From JAPSGM01 sp963777045 (GTDB taxonomy: Bacteria > Chloroflexota > Limnocylindria > QHBO01), in NCBI GenBank assembly GCA_963777045.1, contig CAVZPD010000022.1, positions 283,858 to 347,857 on the forward strand: DNA of 64,000 nt, in the 5' to 3' direction. The translations under genes and the position numbers were made by a program. Positions 35,681-44,046 of this stretch are shown here, piece after piece. Position 1 is the stretch's first letter, and each line of letters begins with the position of its first letter. The notes beneath the pieces are model-generated. The model was given only the letters and a program-made list of their open reading frames with translations, made no database searches and was not told where the DNA came from.

Positions 35681-36106
35681 TTGAGCACACCCGAGGTCCG
35701 CCACGAGGGCGGGGCGACGTCCGAGCTCGCCACACCGGCGATGCGGCTGCAGATCCTCTCGACGGCGCCGGACCTGCGGCCGTTGTTCGTCATGGGCATG
35801 ACCGACGACCGGGAGGGCATCAGCCGCACGATGGGACTGCTCCCCTGGCGCTCGACCGCCGTGAACCTGCTGGCTGCCACCCCGGTGCTGGTGGGCGTCC
35901 TGAACGGGATCCTGTTCGCGGCGATCGTCGCGCTGCTGGGCATTCAGCTGGGCGCCAGCAGCGTCGTGGTGGTGGTCATCGGGGCCGTCGGCTTTGCGCT
36001 CTCGCTCCTTGTGCTGGCCGCCTATTCGCGGCGCGGCATCGCCGCCACCATTGCCAACCATCGGCCCATGTTCCCGACGCCGTTGGAGGAGCCGCCGGCT
36101 GGCTGA
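35681..36106 (+). CDS. Small membrane protein, TTG start
   Basis: A 141-residue protein with two hydrophobic helices near residues 65-90 and 95-120 (NLLAATPVLVGVLNGILF; VVVVVIGAVGFALSLLVLA) after a soluble N-terminus containing DLRPLFVMGMTDDREGI. There is no ATG at the right place; a TTG with GAGGAG seven bases upstream is the likely start. No recognised family. Confidence 0.5.
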   Translation: MSTPEVRHEGGATSELATPAMRLQILSTAPDLRPLFVMGMTDDREGISRTMGLLPWRSTAVNLLAATPVLVGVLNGILFAAIVALLGIQLGASSVVVVVIGAVGFALSLLVLAAYSRRGIAATIANHRPMFPTPLEEPPAG

Positions 36107-36154
36107 CGCGAGACGGCACTCGTCATGCACCTGTCGACGGGCAGGAGGTCAGCC

Positions 36155-36340
36155 ATGCCCTACGACAAGATCGGGGACCTGCCAAAGGAGCAGGTCGACC
36201 AGTACAGCCACCACCAGAAGGAGGCGTTCAGGAAGGCCTTCAACAGTGCGATTGACCAGTATGGTGACGAGTCCCGTGCGTTCGCGGTGGCCCACGCTGC
36301 CGCACAGAAGGCACCGGAGAAGGACCCGGACGGCCGGTAG
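36155..36340 (+). CDS. chaB: ChaB family protein
   Basis: A 61-residue protein that is essentially one ChaB domain: MPYDKIGDLPKEQVDQYSHH, then EAFRKAFNSAIDQYGDESRA and AFAVAHAAA. ChaB is named for its position beside the ChaA cation/proton antiporter in E. coli; its biochemical role is unclear. An AGGAGG ribosome site lies 6-7 bases before the ATG. The fit to the family is strong; no chaA is nearby. Confidence 0.88.
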   Translation: MPYDKIGDLPKEQVDQYSHHQKEAFRKAFNSAIDQYGDESRAFAVAHAAAQKAPEKDPDGR

Positions 36341-36488
36341 CTCAGCAGCCCGTCCAGCGTGGGGCGCGGACGCGCCAGCGGTCGGTCGCCTCGGTCTCCC
36401 GGCACCGGCAGGGGACAGTCCAACGTGGTTCCGCGGCGTCGTGCCTGGGAAATTCCCGCGTGGGGCAAGGGCGCTAAGGTGGAGTGCC

Positions 36489-36509
36489 ATGGCAGGTCGC
36501 GTTTCATGA
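36489..36509 (+). promoter_or_regulatory. Possible six-codon leader peptide coupled to the COG4280-like gene
   Basis: ATG...TGA encodes MAGRVS; its stop overlaps the ATG at 36506 as ATGA. A TAAGGT box ends 8 bases before its start. It may be a translational coupling device, or a sign that the true start is here with a frame error. Confidence 0.3.
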
Positions 36510-37264
36510 CGCTCGTCATCGCGGCGGTTCCCGCGTTCATCGGCTCGCTGGTCGAGTTCGCGGAGGCCTATACCATCGTGCTGGCGATCGGGGTGACGCG
36601 CGGGTGGCGGGCGCCGCTCCTTGGCGCGGCCGCGGCGGTCATCACGCTCGGCGTCCTCGTGGCGGCGTTCGGCGTCACGCTCGTCAACGTGATCGATGAG
36701 CACGTCTTCGCCCTCGTGGTGGGGACGTTGCTCCTGCTCTTCGGGCTGAAATGGATCCGAAAGGCCATCCTGCGCTACGCGGGTATCGTTGCCATCCACG
36801 ACGAGGAGCTGATCTTCCAGCGCGAAGTCGCCGAGATGCGCGCGCAGGGGCGGCGGCGCGACCGGTTCGACTGGATCGGCTTCCTGGCCAGCTACAAGGC
36901 CATGCTGCTGGAGGGCCTGGAAGTGGCGTTCATCGTCATCGCACTGGGCGCCGCGGGCAGTGACGAGCTGCTGGCCTCCACCATCGGGGCCGCCACGGCG
37001 TTCGTCGTGGTCGGCAGCCTCGGCGCGGTCGTGCGCGCACCACTCAGCCGCGTGCCGGAGAACACGCTCAAGTACGTGGTGGGCGCGATGCTCTGCACCT
37101 TCGGCGTGTTCTGGGCCGGCGAGGGCTTCGGTGTCGAGTGGCCGGGCGACGCGGCCGCGTTGCTCGTGGTCTTCGCCGCCTTCGGCGCGCTCTCGTGGGC
37201 CAGCGTCCGGCTCCTCAACCGGCTCGTTCCCGGCGGCAGCCGGGTCGCGGGGAGGTCGGTCTGA
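36506..37264 (+). CDS. COG4280-like multispanning membrane protein
   Basis: A 252-residue inner-membrane protein with about seven hydrophobic segments. It opens MTLVIAAVPAFIGSLVEFAE, and a second similar block, SYKAMLLEGLEVAFIVIALG, lies near residue 131. The pairing of EFAEAYTIVLAIG and EGLEVAFIVIALG, each with acidic residues inside helices, suggests an internal repeat like those of metal-ion permeases and the FTR1 or MntP types. The specific substrate is unknown. Its stop overlaps the ATG of the next small membrane protein gene (TGATG), so the two probably work together. Confidence 0.7.
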   Translation: MTLVIAAVPAFIGSLVEFAEAYTIVLAIGVTRGWRAPLLGAAAAVITLGVLVAAFGVTLVNVIDEHVFALVVGTLLLLFGLKWIRKAILRYAGIVAIHDEELIFQREVAEMRAQGRRRDRFDWIGFLASYKAMLLEGLEVAFIVIALGAAGSDELLASTIGAATAFVVVGSLGAVVRAPLSRVPENTLKYVVGAMLCTFGVFWAGEGFGVEWPGDAAALLVVFAAFGALSWASVRLLNRLVPGGSRVAGRSV

Positions 37265-37536
37265 TGGTGAACTGGACGGCGGGTGTTCTCAGGGTCGCGG
37301 CGGAGAACGTCGTCGGCCTTGTCGTCGACGACGGCCTGGTGGTCGCCGGCGCCGCCCTGGCGCTTGGCATCACCTGGGCCCTCAGCCGCTCCGATCTCGT
37401 GCCGAGCGTCGTCGTGGGCGTGGTGCTCTTCCTGCTGGTCGCCGCGTCGCTGGTCGTATCGCTGCTGCGAGCCGCACGCGATGCGCGCCGTCAGGTCCCG
37501 GAGGTCATCGGCCCACCGTCCGCCGACCAGGGCTGA
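37264..37536 (+). CDS. Small two-helix membrane protein
   Basis: A 90-residue protein: MVNWTAGVLRVAAENVVGLV then two hydrophobic spans (residues about 17-40 and 45-68) and a charged tail ending PSADQG. It is translationally coupled to the COG4280-like permease upstream and may be an accessory subunit. No homologue is recognised. Confidence 0.6.
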   Translation: MVNWTAGVLRVAAENVVGLVVDDGLVVAGAALALGITWALSRSDLVPSVVVGVVLFLLVAASLVVSLLRAARDARRQVPEVIGPPSADQG

Positions 37537-37550
37537 CGAGGGCGTCGGAG

Positions 37551-38339
37551 TCAGACGGCGACGGCCTCCACGCCCAGGAGCCCGGGGAGGATGTTCCCGA
37601 AGAAGAAGCCGGCAATCCCTGCAAACGCGGCCAGCAGCAGGATCTCCAGGCCGGAGCGCAGCCAGTTGCGCCGCGTCCAGCGGGACTTCACGACGCCGAC
37701 CGCGAACAGGACGCCGCCGGTCGCCACGATCGAGCCGATGACGCCAGACTCGACTGGAAGCAGCAGGTAGGGGACGATCGGCACCGCGGCGCCCAACCCG
37801 AATGATGCTCCCATGATCAGCGCGCCCTGAAGCGGGCTGCCCTCGGCATGCTCACCGGTGAGGCCGAGCTCCTTCTCGACCATCGTCTTGAGCAGGACGT
37901 CGGGATGGCGAGCGATGACGCCGGCCACCGATACCGCTTCATCACGCGGCAGGCCATCTTCCTCGAACATGTAGGCCATCTCCGCCTGGGCCTCGCCCGG
38001 TCGCTCCCGGACCTCGTCGCGCTCACCGACGATCTGGGCCTCGAAGATCTCCCGCTGGCTCTTGCTGCTCATGTACTCGCCGGCGGCCATGCTGAACACG
38101 CCCGCAAGCCCGGAAGCGATCCCGGCAATCAGCACCGGGAAGCGATCCGCTGAGGCGCCGGCCACGGTCGAGACGACGGCGAGGGTGCTCACCAGCCCGT
38201 CCTGCGCACCGAAGATCGCCTCGCGGATCTCGCCCAGCAGGCTGGCCCTCGACCGTTCCTCGGCGAGGTGCTCCCGGAGCCAGGCGCGGTCGAACTCGTG
38301 CGCCTCCAGGTCGTTACGAACTTCGGTGGATTCGGCCAT
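37551..38339 (-). CDS. VIT1/CCC1 family Fe/Mn transporter-like protein
   Basis: A 262-residue membrane protein. The first motif EIREAIFGAQDGLVSTLAVV leads into helix 1; FSMAAGEYMSSKSQREIFEA is the second hallmark. A cytosolic helical loop (residues about 110-165), rich in Glu and Met (AEMAYMFEEDGLPRDEA), is the metal-binding domain, and three C-terminal helices follow. It likely exports or sequesters Fe2+ or Mn2+. A GAGGGG ribosome site precedes the ATG. It converges with the COG4280-like pair. Confidence 0.85.
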   Translation of the reverse strand: MAESTEVRNDLEAHEFDRAWLREHLAEERSRASLLGEIREAIFGAQDGLVSTLAVVSTVAGASADRFPVLIAGIASGLAGVFSMAAGEYMSSKSQREIFEAQIVGERDEVRERPGEAQAEMAYMFEEDGLPRDEAVSVAGVIARHPDVLLKTMVEKELGLTGEHAEGSPLQGALIMGASFGLGAAVPIVPYLLLPVESGVIGSIVATGGVLFAVGVVKSRWTRRNWLRSGLEILLLAAFAGIAGFFFGNILPGLLGVEAVAV

Positions 38340-38423
38340 GTACCCCTCGTGGCGTGGGATGAGGATCAACGTACGAGGGAGGCATGGTACGTTGCCTGTG
38401 GCCATTGCAGCGTACTTCGGTCG

Positions 38424-38807
38424 GTGAATCGGTTTCCTGCAGTTCCCTACCAGCGGCACGTCTTCGTGTGTACCTCCGGCGACTGGTGCCCGGAGGTGGA
38501 CGGCGACGGCCTCGGCGTGCACCGGGCCCTCAAGCAGGCGGTCGCGCGCCGGGGCCTCGACTCGGCGGTGCGGGTCAACAACTCCGGCTGCCTCAACCAA
38601 TGCGGCCACGGGCCTATGGTCGTGGTCTATCCCGATGCCGTCTGGTACGCGGGCGTCAGCGCTGACGACGCGGAGGAGATCGTCGAGTCGCACCTGCTCA
38701 ACGGCATGCCGGTGGAGCGCCTCCGCTATCGGCCGCGAAGCCCGGGCGCCAACAAGCTGCCACGCGATCCCGCCGGCCGGCCCATCCCCGAGGACGCGCT
38801 GCCCTAG
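38424..38807 (+). CDS. Thioredoxin-like [2Fe-2S] ferredoxin
   Basis: A 127-residue protein with GTG start. Cysteines C16 and C22 (VFVCTSGDWC), and C56 and C60 (NNSGCLNQCGHGPMVVVYP) are the four ligands of the cluster, in the arrangement of NuoE-related shethna/thioredoxin-like ferredoxins. It carries electrons in the cytosol; partners are unknown. A TACTTC hexamer lies five bases before the GTG, close to the leaderless pattern. It ends in overlap with the convergent NTF2-like gene. Confidence 0.82.
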   Translation: MNRFPAVPYQRHVFVCTSGDWCPEVDGDGLGVHRALKQAVARRGLDSAVRVNNSGCLNQCGHGPMVVVYPDAVWYAGVSADDAEEIVESHLLNGMPVERLRYRPRSPGANKLPRDPAGRPIPEDALP

Positions 38808-39397
38808 GCCGGCGGTTCGTACTCGTCCAGCACGTCCAGGATCGCCTGCGCTCCGTCGGGGGTCGTGTAGATGGCACTGCTGCGGTCGACCCAGATGACG
38901 TCGAAGAGCTCGGGATGCTCCTGGCGGATCCACGCCTGGAAATCGTCGAAGACGGCGTACGCCGCCGCGCGAGCCCCGGGGTCATGGGTGCGGCTGGCGC
39001 GCACGAGCTTGCCGTCACGCACCGTATAGCGGTGCTCGCCGGTGAGGACGATCCCCCACGCATCCAGGATGCGATCGCGCTGGCGGTAGCGACAGGTGAC
39101 CAGCTCGCCCTCCGCCACGCAGCCGGAGTCTTCGACGGTGTAGCCCGCCACCGCCTGCGCCTGCAGGATGCCGCGCAGCGTCGCGCGGCCGCCCGGGAGG
39201 TGGATGCCGATCCCAAAGATGTCACCGGAATCGGCCAGGTTGGCCATCGCCTCGTCCACATCGCCGCGATTGCGAGCCTCGGTCCAGGCGCGGACCACGC
39301 TGAGCGCGTCGGGAGCGCGCACCACGAGCACCAGGGCCGCGGCGGCCAGGATCGCCGCCGCGAACAGGCCGACCATGACCAGCCGGGTGCGCGTCAC
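38804..39397 (-). CDS. Membrane-anchored NTF2/SnoaL-like protein
   Basis: A 197-residue protein with GTG start. Residues about 6-26 are a signal anchor (MVGLFAAAILAAAALVLVV). The outer domain is NTF2-like: VVRAWTEARNRGDVDEAMAN, then HLPGGRATLRGILQAQAVAG and HRYTVRDGKLVRASRT. Two Cys (DSGCVAEGELVTCRYRQ) may form a disulfide. Its GTG overlaps the stop of the upstream AadA-like gene (GTGA), so they form a two-gene operon. Function unknown. Confidence 0.65.
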   Translation of the reverse strand: MTRTRLVMVGLFAAAILAAAALVLVVRAPDALSVVRAWTEARNRGDVDEAMANLADSGDIFGIGIHLPGGRATLRGILQAQAVAGYTVEDSGCVAEGELVTCRYRQRDRILDAWGIVLTGEHRYTVRDGKLVRASRTHDPGARAAAYAVFDDFQAWIRQEHPELFDVIWVDRSSAIYTTPDGAQAILDVLDEYEPPA

Positions 39398-40155
39398 GAT
39401 CGCGCGACTATACGCTCCTCCAGCAGGTGCGCGAGACCCCGCGCCTGGGAGGCCCAGCCACGCCAAACGTCCGGCAGTTCCCCGAGGTAGACCGCGCGTG
39501 CGCGCGCGAGCGCCGGCCGCCATTCCGCGGGAAGCTGCCCGAGTATCCGGTCGGCGGCCTCGTGCTTCGGCACGATCCGTCCCGTCTCGAGGGTGCTGCA
39601 GATGCGCGCCAGCGTGAGGATCACGTTGGCTTCGTCGCCGTCGAGGTCCGCCAGCAGACCCGGCATGCCGTCCAGCATCGCCCGCCGCAGGTCGCCGGGC
39701 GGGACGGGATCCAGCAGCTCCCCCGGGGGCGGACCCACGAGCGGACGGTCGACGGCCAGCACCTGGGAGAGCATGAGGGCGAGGTCCGGGTTGGGCGACT
39801 CCCACGGAGCGAAGTTGCCGGCCTCGTACTCCGCGCGCCACCAGTCGCCGTACATGAGCTCGAGTGGTGGCGGGTAGCGCCACGGTCGGACCTCGCCCTG
39901 CACCACGATCGTCAGCTCCACCGAACGGGAGCGGCCGGAGGGATCGCCGCGCCCGGACATTGGCATGAGCCGTTCGATGAGCTCACGCCGCTGGTCGCCG
40001 GTCGAAGGTCGCGAGATGACGGCCGCCACGTCCAGGTCGCTGCGTGCCTGCAGGCCGCCGAAGACGGCGGAGCCGTGGAGGTAGATGCCCAGCACCGCGT
40101 CGCCCAGCACGTCGCTGACGAGCGACTGGACGCGATCGAGCTGCTCCATCGCCAT
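39394..40155 (-). CDS. AadA-like aminoglycoside nucleotidyltransferase
   Basis: A 253-residue enzyme. The nucleotidyltransferase motif GIYLHGSAVFGGLQARSDLD, with the two metal Asp in SDLDVAA, and the following SVELTIVV match ANT(3'')/ANT(9) adenylyltransferases. The C-terminal helical domain ends LGELPDVWRGWASQARGLAH, a position similar to AadA. It would adenylate streptomycin or spectinomycin, but similar chromosomal genes in soil bacteria have no tested resistance. Start MAMEQLDRV is used; MEQLDRV two codons later is possible. No mobile element lies nearby. Confidence 0.78.
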   Translation of the reverse strand: MAMEQLDRVQSLVSDVLGDAVLGIYLHGSAVFGGLQARSDLDVAAVISRPSTGDQRRELIERLMPMSGRGDPSGRSRSVELTIVVQGEVRPWRYPPPLELMYGDWWRAEYEAGNFAPWESPNPDLALMLSQVLAVDRPLVGPPPGELLDPVPPGDLRRAMLDGMPGLLADLDGDEANVILTLARICSTLETGRIVPKHEAADRILGQLPAEWRPALARARAVYLGELPDVWRGWASQARGLAHLLEERIVARS

Positions 40156-40170
40156 TGACGTTAGCAGGCA

Positions 40171-40176
40171 TACACT
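40171..40176 (+). promoter_or_regulatory. Leaderless -10 box TACACT for the ferritin-like gene
   Basis: TACACT ends exactly six bases before the ATG at 40183. Confidence 0.6.
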
Positions 40177-40182
40177 TCAGCC

Positions 40183-41514
40183 ATGAACCAGAGCCGAATC
40201 GCGGGGGTCGAGGCCGTGCGGGGCCACGGCGCGGATGAGCACCACGAGGCGGCGATCCACCTCGAGCACCGTGAGGCCCTGATCTACACCCTGGGCAAGG
40301 CTGCCGAACTGGAGCACCTGGTCATGTGCCAGTACCTCTACGCCGCCTTCAGCCTCAAGGAGTCCGAAGCCGAGGGATTGGCGGCCGAGCACGTCCCGAC
40401 GGTCAAGCGCTGGAAGCGCGAGCTGCTGGCCATCGGCGGGCAGGAGATGCTGCACCTGGCGCTGGTGCAGAACCTGCTCACCGCGGTCGGCGCCGCGCCC
40501 CGCCTGGCACGACCCAACCTGCCCCTGCCGCCGCGCGCCTACCCGGCAGGGGTGCAGATCGCCCTCCTGCCCTTCGGCGAGGCAGCGCTCCGCCACTTCG
40601 CCTTCCTGGAGCGGCCGGAAGGCCACGACATGACCGATGCCGATGAGTTCGCCGCCCTCGAGAAGGCCGTCGAGCTGCCGCCCCCGGAGGCCGATGAGAT
40701 CGGGCCGAGGCTCCAGGAGTTCGACACGATCGGGCACCTGTATCGGTCCATCCAGGATGGGATCGCCGGCCTGGCGGCGAAGCTCGGCGAAGACGGCCTG
40801 TTCATCGGTCCACCCAAGGCGCAGGCCACCTCGAAGGACTTCCGCTGGGAGGAGCTGGTGGCGGTCCACGACGTCGCGTCGGCGCACGCGGCCATCGAGA
40901 CGATCGTGGAGCAGGGCGAGGGCGCCCGCGGGGACTGGCGCGATGCCCACTTCGGGCGCCTCATCCGCATGCTCGACGAGTACGTGGCGCTGCGCGAGGC
41001 GGATCCCTCGTTCGAGCCGGCCCGGCCGGTCGTGCTGGCGCACGTGCGCGAGCCTTCGTCCGGCGCCGAGGTGACGCTCATCGAGGATCCGTTCACGGCG
41101 CGGCTGGCCGACCTGCTCAACGCGACCTACGAGGTGCTGCTGCAGCTCCTCTCGCGCTACTTCGCCAACGCCGGCGAGACGGAGGAGCAGCTGGCGGTCC
41201 TGGCCGACGTGGCCGTCACGCTGATGTTCGCCACCATCAAGCCGCTCGGCTCCGTCGTCGCGCGGCTGCCGGTCGGCCCTTCCCATCCGGGGGTGACAGC
41301 CGGACCGGCGCTCGAGCTCTTCTACGACGTCGACTACCTGCTGCCGCACCGCGCGGCGGCCTGGACGATCATGACCGAGCGCCTGCGCGAGATCGCCGAG
41401 CTGGCGACCCGCTGCCGCGATGCCTGCGTCCCGGCCTTCATGCCGCACGTCGCCCGCGTGACGGACGCCCTGCGCGCCCAGGCCGATCGGTTGGCGGCCG
41501 CCGCCGCGGACTAG
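40183..41514 (+). CDS. Ferritin-like (VioB/RebD-type) protein
   Basis: A 443-residue protein. The N-terminal ferritin-like domain has helices with AAELEHLVMCQYLYAAFSLK and GGQEMLHLALVQNLLTA, which give the Glu and Glu-x-x-His ligands of a di-metal site (about residues 41-47 and 85-90). This is the domain found in VioB and RebD iminophenylpyruvate dimer synthases of violacein and rebeccamycin synthesis. The C-terminal half is also helical (LADLLNATYEVLLQLLSRYF). No tryptophan-dimer genes are near, so the substrate is unknown. It is a lone leaderless gene. Confidence 0.75.
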   Translation: MNQSRIAGVEAVRGHGADEHHEAAIHLEHREALIYTLGKAAELEHLVMCQYLYAAFSLKESEAEGLAAEHVPTVKRWKRELLAIGGQEMLHLALVQNLLTAVGAAPRLARPNLPLPPRAYPAGVQIALLPFGEAALRHFAFLERPEGHDMTDADEFAALEKAVELPPPEADEIGPRLQEFDTIGHLYRSIQDGIAGLAAKLGEDGLFIGPPKAQATSKDFRWEELVAVHDVASAHAAIETIVEQGEGARGDWRDAHFGRLIRMLDEYVALREADPSFEPARPVVLAHVREPSSGAEVTLIEDPFTARLADLLNATYEVLLQLLSRYFANAGETEEQLAVLADVAVTLMFATIKPLGSVVARLPVGPSHPGVTAGPALELFYDVDYLLPHRAAAWTIMTERLREIAELATRCRDACVPAFMPHVARVTDALRAQADRLAAAAAD

Positions 41515-41525
41515 CGCGAGCGACG

Positions 41526-41873
41526 CTAGGCCCGCGCCACCATTCGGTACTCCTCCACGAGCACCCACGCCTCGCCGCCAAGCGTGTACTCGTTGCGCCA
41601 GCGGGCGTGGGTCGCGTCGTCGATGATCCAGGTCAGCCGGATCCGCGGCAGCTCCGCGCTTAGTGACTCGTAGACCAGTCGCTTCTCCTCGATGCGCCCA
41701 CGGAAGATCGACAGGTTCGGGCCGTTGTTATCGGCACTGCTGGCCCGATACTCCCCGGCCCGCGCATCCCAGCCGGCGACCCAGTGCAGCTGCCAGCGCA
41801 GGACGAAGGTGCCGTCGGCCAGTCGCTGCTCCTGCGACTGCGGCGTTGTGGTCGGCTTCGTGACCGGCCCCAC
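41526..41873 (-). CDS. DUF1579-like protein, N-terminus short
   Basis: A 115-residue protein with GTG start. The sequence ADGTFVLRWQLHWVAGWDA then AGEYRASSADNNGPN and RIRLTWIIDDATHARWRNE resembles the later two-thirds of DUF1579-type beta proteins, which are usually about 150 residues. The N-terminal part expected before it (LPRLEPLLGEW-like) is missing, either by a late start or by loss. It lies 10 bases after a small gene on the same strand and may be co-transcribed. Function unknown. Confidence 0.5.
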   Translation of the reverse strand: MGPVTKPTTTPQSQEQRLADGTFVLRWQLHWVAGWDARAGEYRASSADNNGPNLSIFRGRIEEKRLVYESLSAELPRIRLTWIIDDATHARWRNEYTLGGEAWVLVEEYRMVARA

Positions 41874-41883
41874 GGTGTGAGCT

Positions 41884-42150
41884 TCAGCGGCTGACGCCCG
41901 CGGCCAGCAGCCGCAGGCTGGCCGAGAACATGTCCGGTGCGGCCATCACCGCGCCGCTGGTACGTGCGCCGAACGGGGAGAGCGCAGCCGTCAGCGCTTC
42001 GCGCGCGGTCGAACCGAGGCCGGTCGTCGTGCGCGAACCGACCTGGACCGATGCCACCCGTCGCTCGCCGGCCTCCGCGATGCGCACGCGCACGCTATCC
42101 GCGAGGCCCAGGACGCGGAGCTCGAAGCCGATGCCATTGCCGCTCTCCAT
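41884..42150 (-). CDS. Hypothetical 88-residue protein
   Basis: MESGNGIGFELRVLGLADSV continues to a Ser/Ala/Gly-rich helix (TAREALTAALSPFGARTSG) and ends LRLLAAGVSR. It may have an alpha-beta dodecin-like or flavin-binding shape, but I cannot assign it. GAGGAT six bases before the ATG is the ribosome site. A GACAGCTGTC palindrome lies 29.5 bases upstream, shared with the divergent DinB gene. Confidence 0.5.
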   Translation of the reverse strand: MESGNGIGFELRVLGLADSVRVRIAEAGERRVASVQVGSRTTTGLGSTAREALTAALSPFGARTSGAVMAAPDMFSASLRLLAAGVSR

Positions 42151-42174
42151 GGCACGATCCTCGTCCCGCACCGC

Positions 42175-42184
42175 GACAGCTGTC
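42175..42184. promoter_or_regulatory. Palindrome GACAGCTGTC, copy 4, in a divergent promoter region
   Basis: Centred 29.5 bases before the minus-strand start at 42150 and 31.5 before the plus-strand start at 42211. A second inverted repeat GCGACAG-N4-CTGTCGC (42173-42190) overlaps it. It could control both genes. Confidence 0.5.
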
Positions 42185-42210
42185 TGTCGCGATCGCCATA
42201 CTTCCCGACC

Positions 42211-42714
42211 ATGCAGGCCGATGAAGTTCGATTCCTGTTCGCCTACGACCGCTGGGCGACCCGGCGCATCCTCGCCGTTCTCGCGGGCCTCGACGCCGAA
42301 GTGTGGGGTCGTACCCACGTTGTCGACGAGCGCGGTCTCGGCGGGATCCTGGTCCACCAGTTCGGCGCGGCGCAGCGCTGGCGTCACAGCTTCCAGGACA
42401 CGGGGGAGGAGCCGGAGCCGGAACGGGAGCCGCTTCCCTCGATCGACGAGCTCCGTGCGGCATGGGAGGCGGAGTGGGCCGCGGTCGACGCCTGGCTGGC
42501 TGAGATGAGCCAGGGGTTCGTCGACTACGTCCACGAGGGCGTCCCGGTGTGGCAGATGCTGGTCCACGTCGTCAACCACGGCACGCAGCACCGCGCCGAG
42601 GCCGCCGCGCTCCTCACCGCCGAGGGCCGCTCGCCCGGCGACCTCGACCTGATCGACTACGCGGAGTCCCAGGTTGCGGCCGGCAAGACGGAGTCAGACA
42701 CCGGCGAGGGCTAG
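42211..42714 (+). CDS. DinB-family metal-dependent protein
   Basis: A 167-residue four-helix protein. The putative metal ligands are H49 (ILVHQFGAAQRW), H123 and H127 (HVVNHGTQHRAEAAALL), the standard DinB three-His set. Relatives include bacillithiol transferases and mycothiol-dependent isomerases; thiol or small-molecule detoxification is probable. TACTTC lies six bases before the ATG, a weaker relative of the TANNNT leaderless boxes. It overlaps the convergent DUF1440 gene by 21 bases at the 3' end. Confidence 0.82.
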   Translation: MQADEVRFLFAYDRWATRRILAVLAGLDAEVWGRTHVVDERGLGGILVHQFGAAQRWRHSFQDTGEEPEPEREPLPSIDELRAAWEAEWAAVDAWLAEMSQGFVDYVHEGVPVWQMLVHVVNHGTQHRAEAAALLTAEGRSPGDLDLIDYAESQVAAGKTESDTGEG

Positions 42715-43176
42715 GTCGGTCGCGACGCCCAGGGCCACGTGCCCGGCCAGCCCGCGCATGTGCGCCGCCGCCGGGTAGGCCGACGGAGGACCAGAGAGGC
42801 CAAGCGCGGTGTTCAACAGCTCATCGTTCACCGCGAACGTGAGCAGGCCGTACACCAGCCCGCGACCGGCGCCCAGCAACGGCACGCGATGCCGAAGCAG
42901 GGCATACAGCACGCCGGGACCGATCCCCAGCAGGTAGTGCGTCGCCTGCTCAACCTTCGGCGTCGCCTGCGGGCTGAAGCGCACGCCGGTCACCCGGCTG
43001 CCCAGGTCCACCAGGTTCGGGACCGATGGTTTCCCGTTCGGCCAGGCCGCCTCCTCCTGCGCCTTGTCCTCCGCGGTCTCCCGCTCGTACATGGCGGTGG
43101 TCACGCGATCCATGACCCAGGTGCCGATGGCGCCCGCCGCGGCGCCGCGCGCCACTGTCCAGATGAATCCACTCAT
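42694..43176 (-). CDS. DUF1440/YagU-like membrane protein
   Basis: A 160-residue protein: MSGFIWTVARGAAAGAIGTW opens a glycine-rich helix, then VMDRVTTAMYERETAEDKAQ is a cytosolic charged segment and LLGIGPGVLYALLRHRVPLL, GRGLVYGLLTFAVNDELLNT are later helices. YagU in E. coli is linked to acid resistance, but its mechanism is unknown. The gene is leaderless and ends inside the DinB coding region. Confidence 0.65.
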   Translation of the reverse strand: MSGFIWTVARGAAAGAIGTWVMDRVTTAMYERETAEDKAQEEAAWPNGKPSVPNLVDLGSRVTGVRFSPQATPKVEQATHYLLGIGPGVLYALLRHRVPLLGAGRGLVYGLLTFAVNDELLNTALGLSGPPSAYPAAAHMRGLAGHVALGVATDLALAGV

Positions 43177-43183
43177 GGCGAGC

Positions 43184-43189
43184 AGCGTA
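43184..43189 (-). promoter_or_regulatory. Leaderless -10 box TACGCT for the DUF1440-like gene
   Basis: TACGCT ends seven bases before the ATG at 43176. Confidence 0.5.
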
Positions 43190-43250
43190 ATGCACGAGTG
43201 ATGCCGGGCGGCGGTTGCGGGGCCATCACCCGCGGGAGCATGCTGGCGTC

Positions 43251-44046
43251 ATGGCATCGGGCCGGCAGCATGGCGACAAGAGCGAGGAGTACTGGCAGGA
43301 CTTCCTCACGCACCCCGATTCGATGATGCGGGTCGGCCGCCACTTCCTCAGCCGGCTTCCCAACAGTCCCCGTTGCCAGCTGTGCGCCGCGCCGTTCACC
43401 GGGTGGGGCGGGGGAGTCATGAAGCTGATCGGCAAGGAGCAGTCGCAGTCGAGCCCCAGCATGTGCAACAGCTGCGAGAAGATCCTGCTGAAGCACCACG
43501 GTGGCGCCGAGGTGCAGGGCGCCATGCTCTTCGCCGATATCCGCGGCTCGACCGCGCTCGCCGAGCGGATGTCGCCGTCGGAGTTCCGCGGCTCTGCTCG
43601 ACCGCTTCTACGACGCCGCCTCGAGCGCCGTCTTCGCGCACGGCGGGACGCTCGACAAGTTCGTCGGTGACGAGGTGGTGGCCGTCTTCGCGCCGCTCAG
43701 CGGTCGGAACTACACCGCCCTGGCCGTCGATGCCGGCCGCGATGTGCTGATCAACACCGGCCACCGCGATGCCGGCGGTCCCTGGGCGCCGGTCGGCGCG
43801 GGGGTGCACACCGGCCTCGTCTGGTTCGGGGTGGTCGGCGAGGGCGCCTCCGTCGACATCACCGTGGTCGGGGACCCGGTGAACGTCGCCGCCCGGCTCG
43901 CCGCGGCGGCGCAGACCGGCGAGATCCTCGTCTCGGCGGACGCGGCATCGGCGGCCGGGCTGGATGCCGGACTCGAGACACGGAGCCTGGAGCTCAAGGG
44001 GAAGCAGGCGGCGACCGAGGTCGTCAGCCTGCGCATCGGTCCATGA
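43251..44046 (+). CDS. Class III adenylate/guanylate cyclase with cysteine-rich N-terminus (one frameshift)
   Basis: About 264 residues when repaired. The N-terminus holds four Cys in two pairs (CQLCAAPFTG and MCNSCEK), a likely zinc or redox site. The cyclase core starts GAMLFADIRGSTALAERM with the first metal Asp, and the second is in DKFVGDEVVAVFAP. The frame breaks near 43590; removing one base restores FRALLDRFYDAASSAVFAHG. The C-terminus LELKGKQAATEVVSLRIGP is typical. The domain is intact on both sides, so a consensus error is likely. It overlaps the methyltransferase gene by ATGA. Confidence 0.72.
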
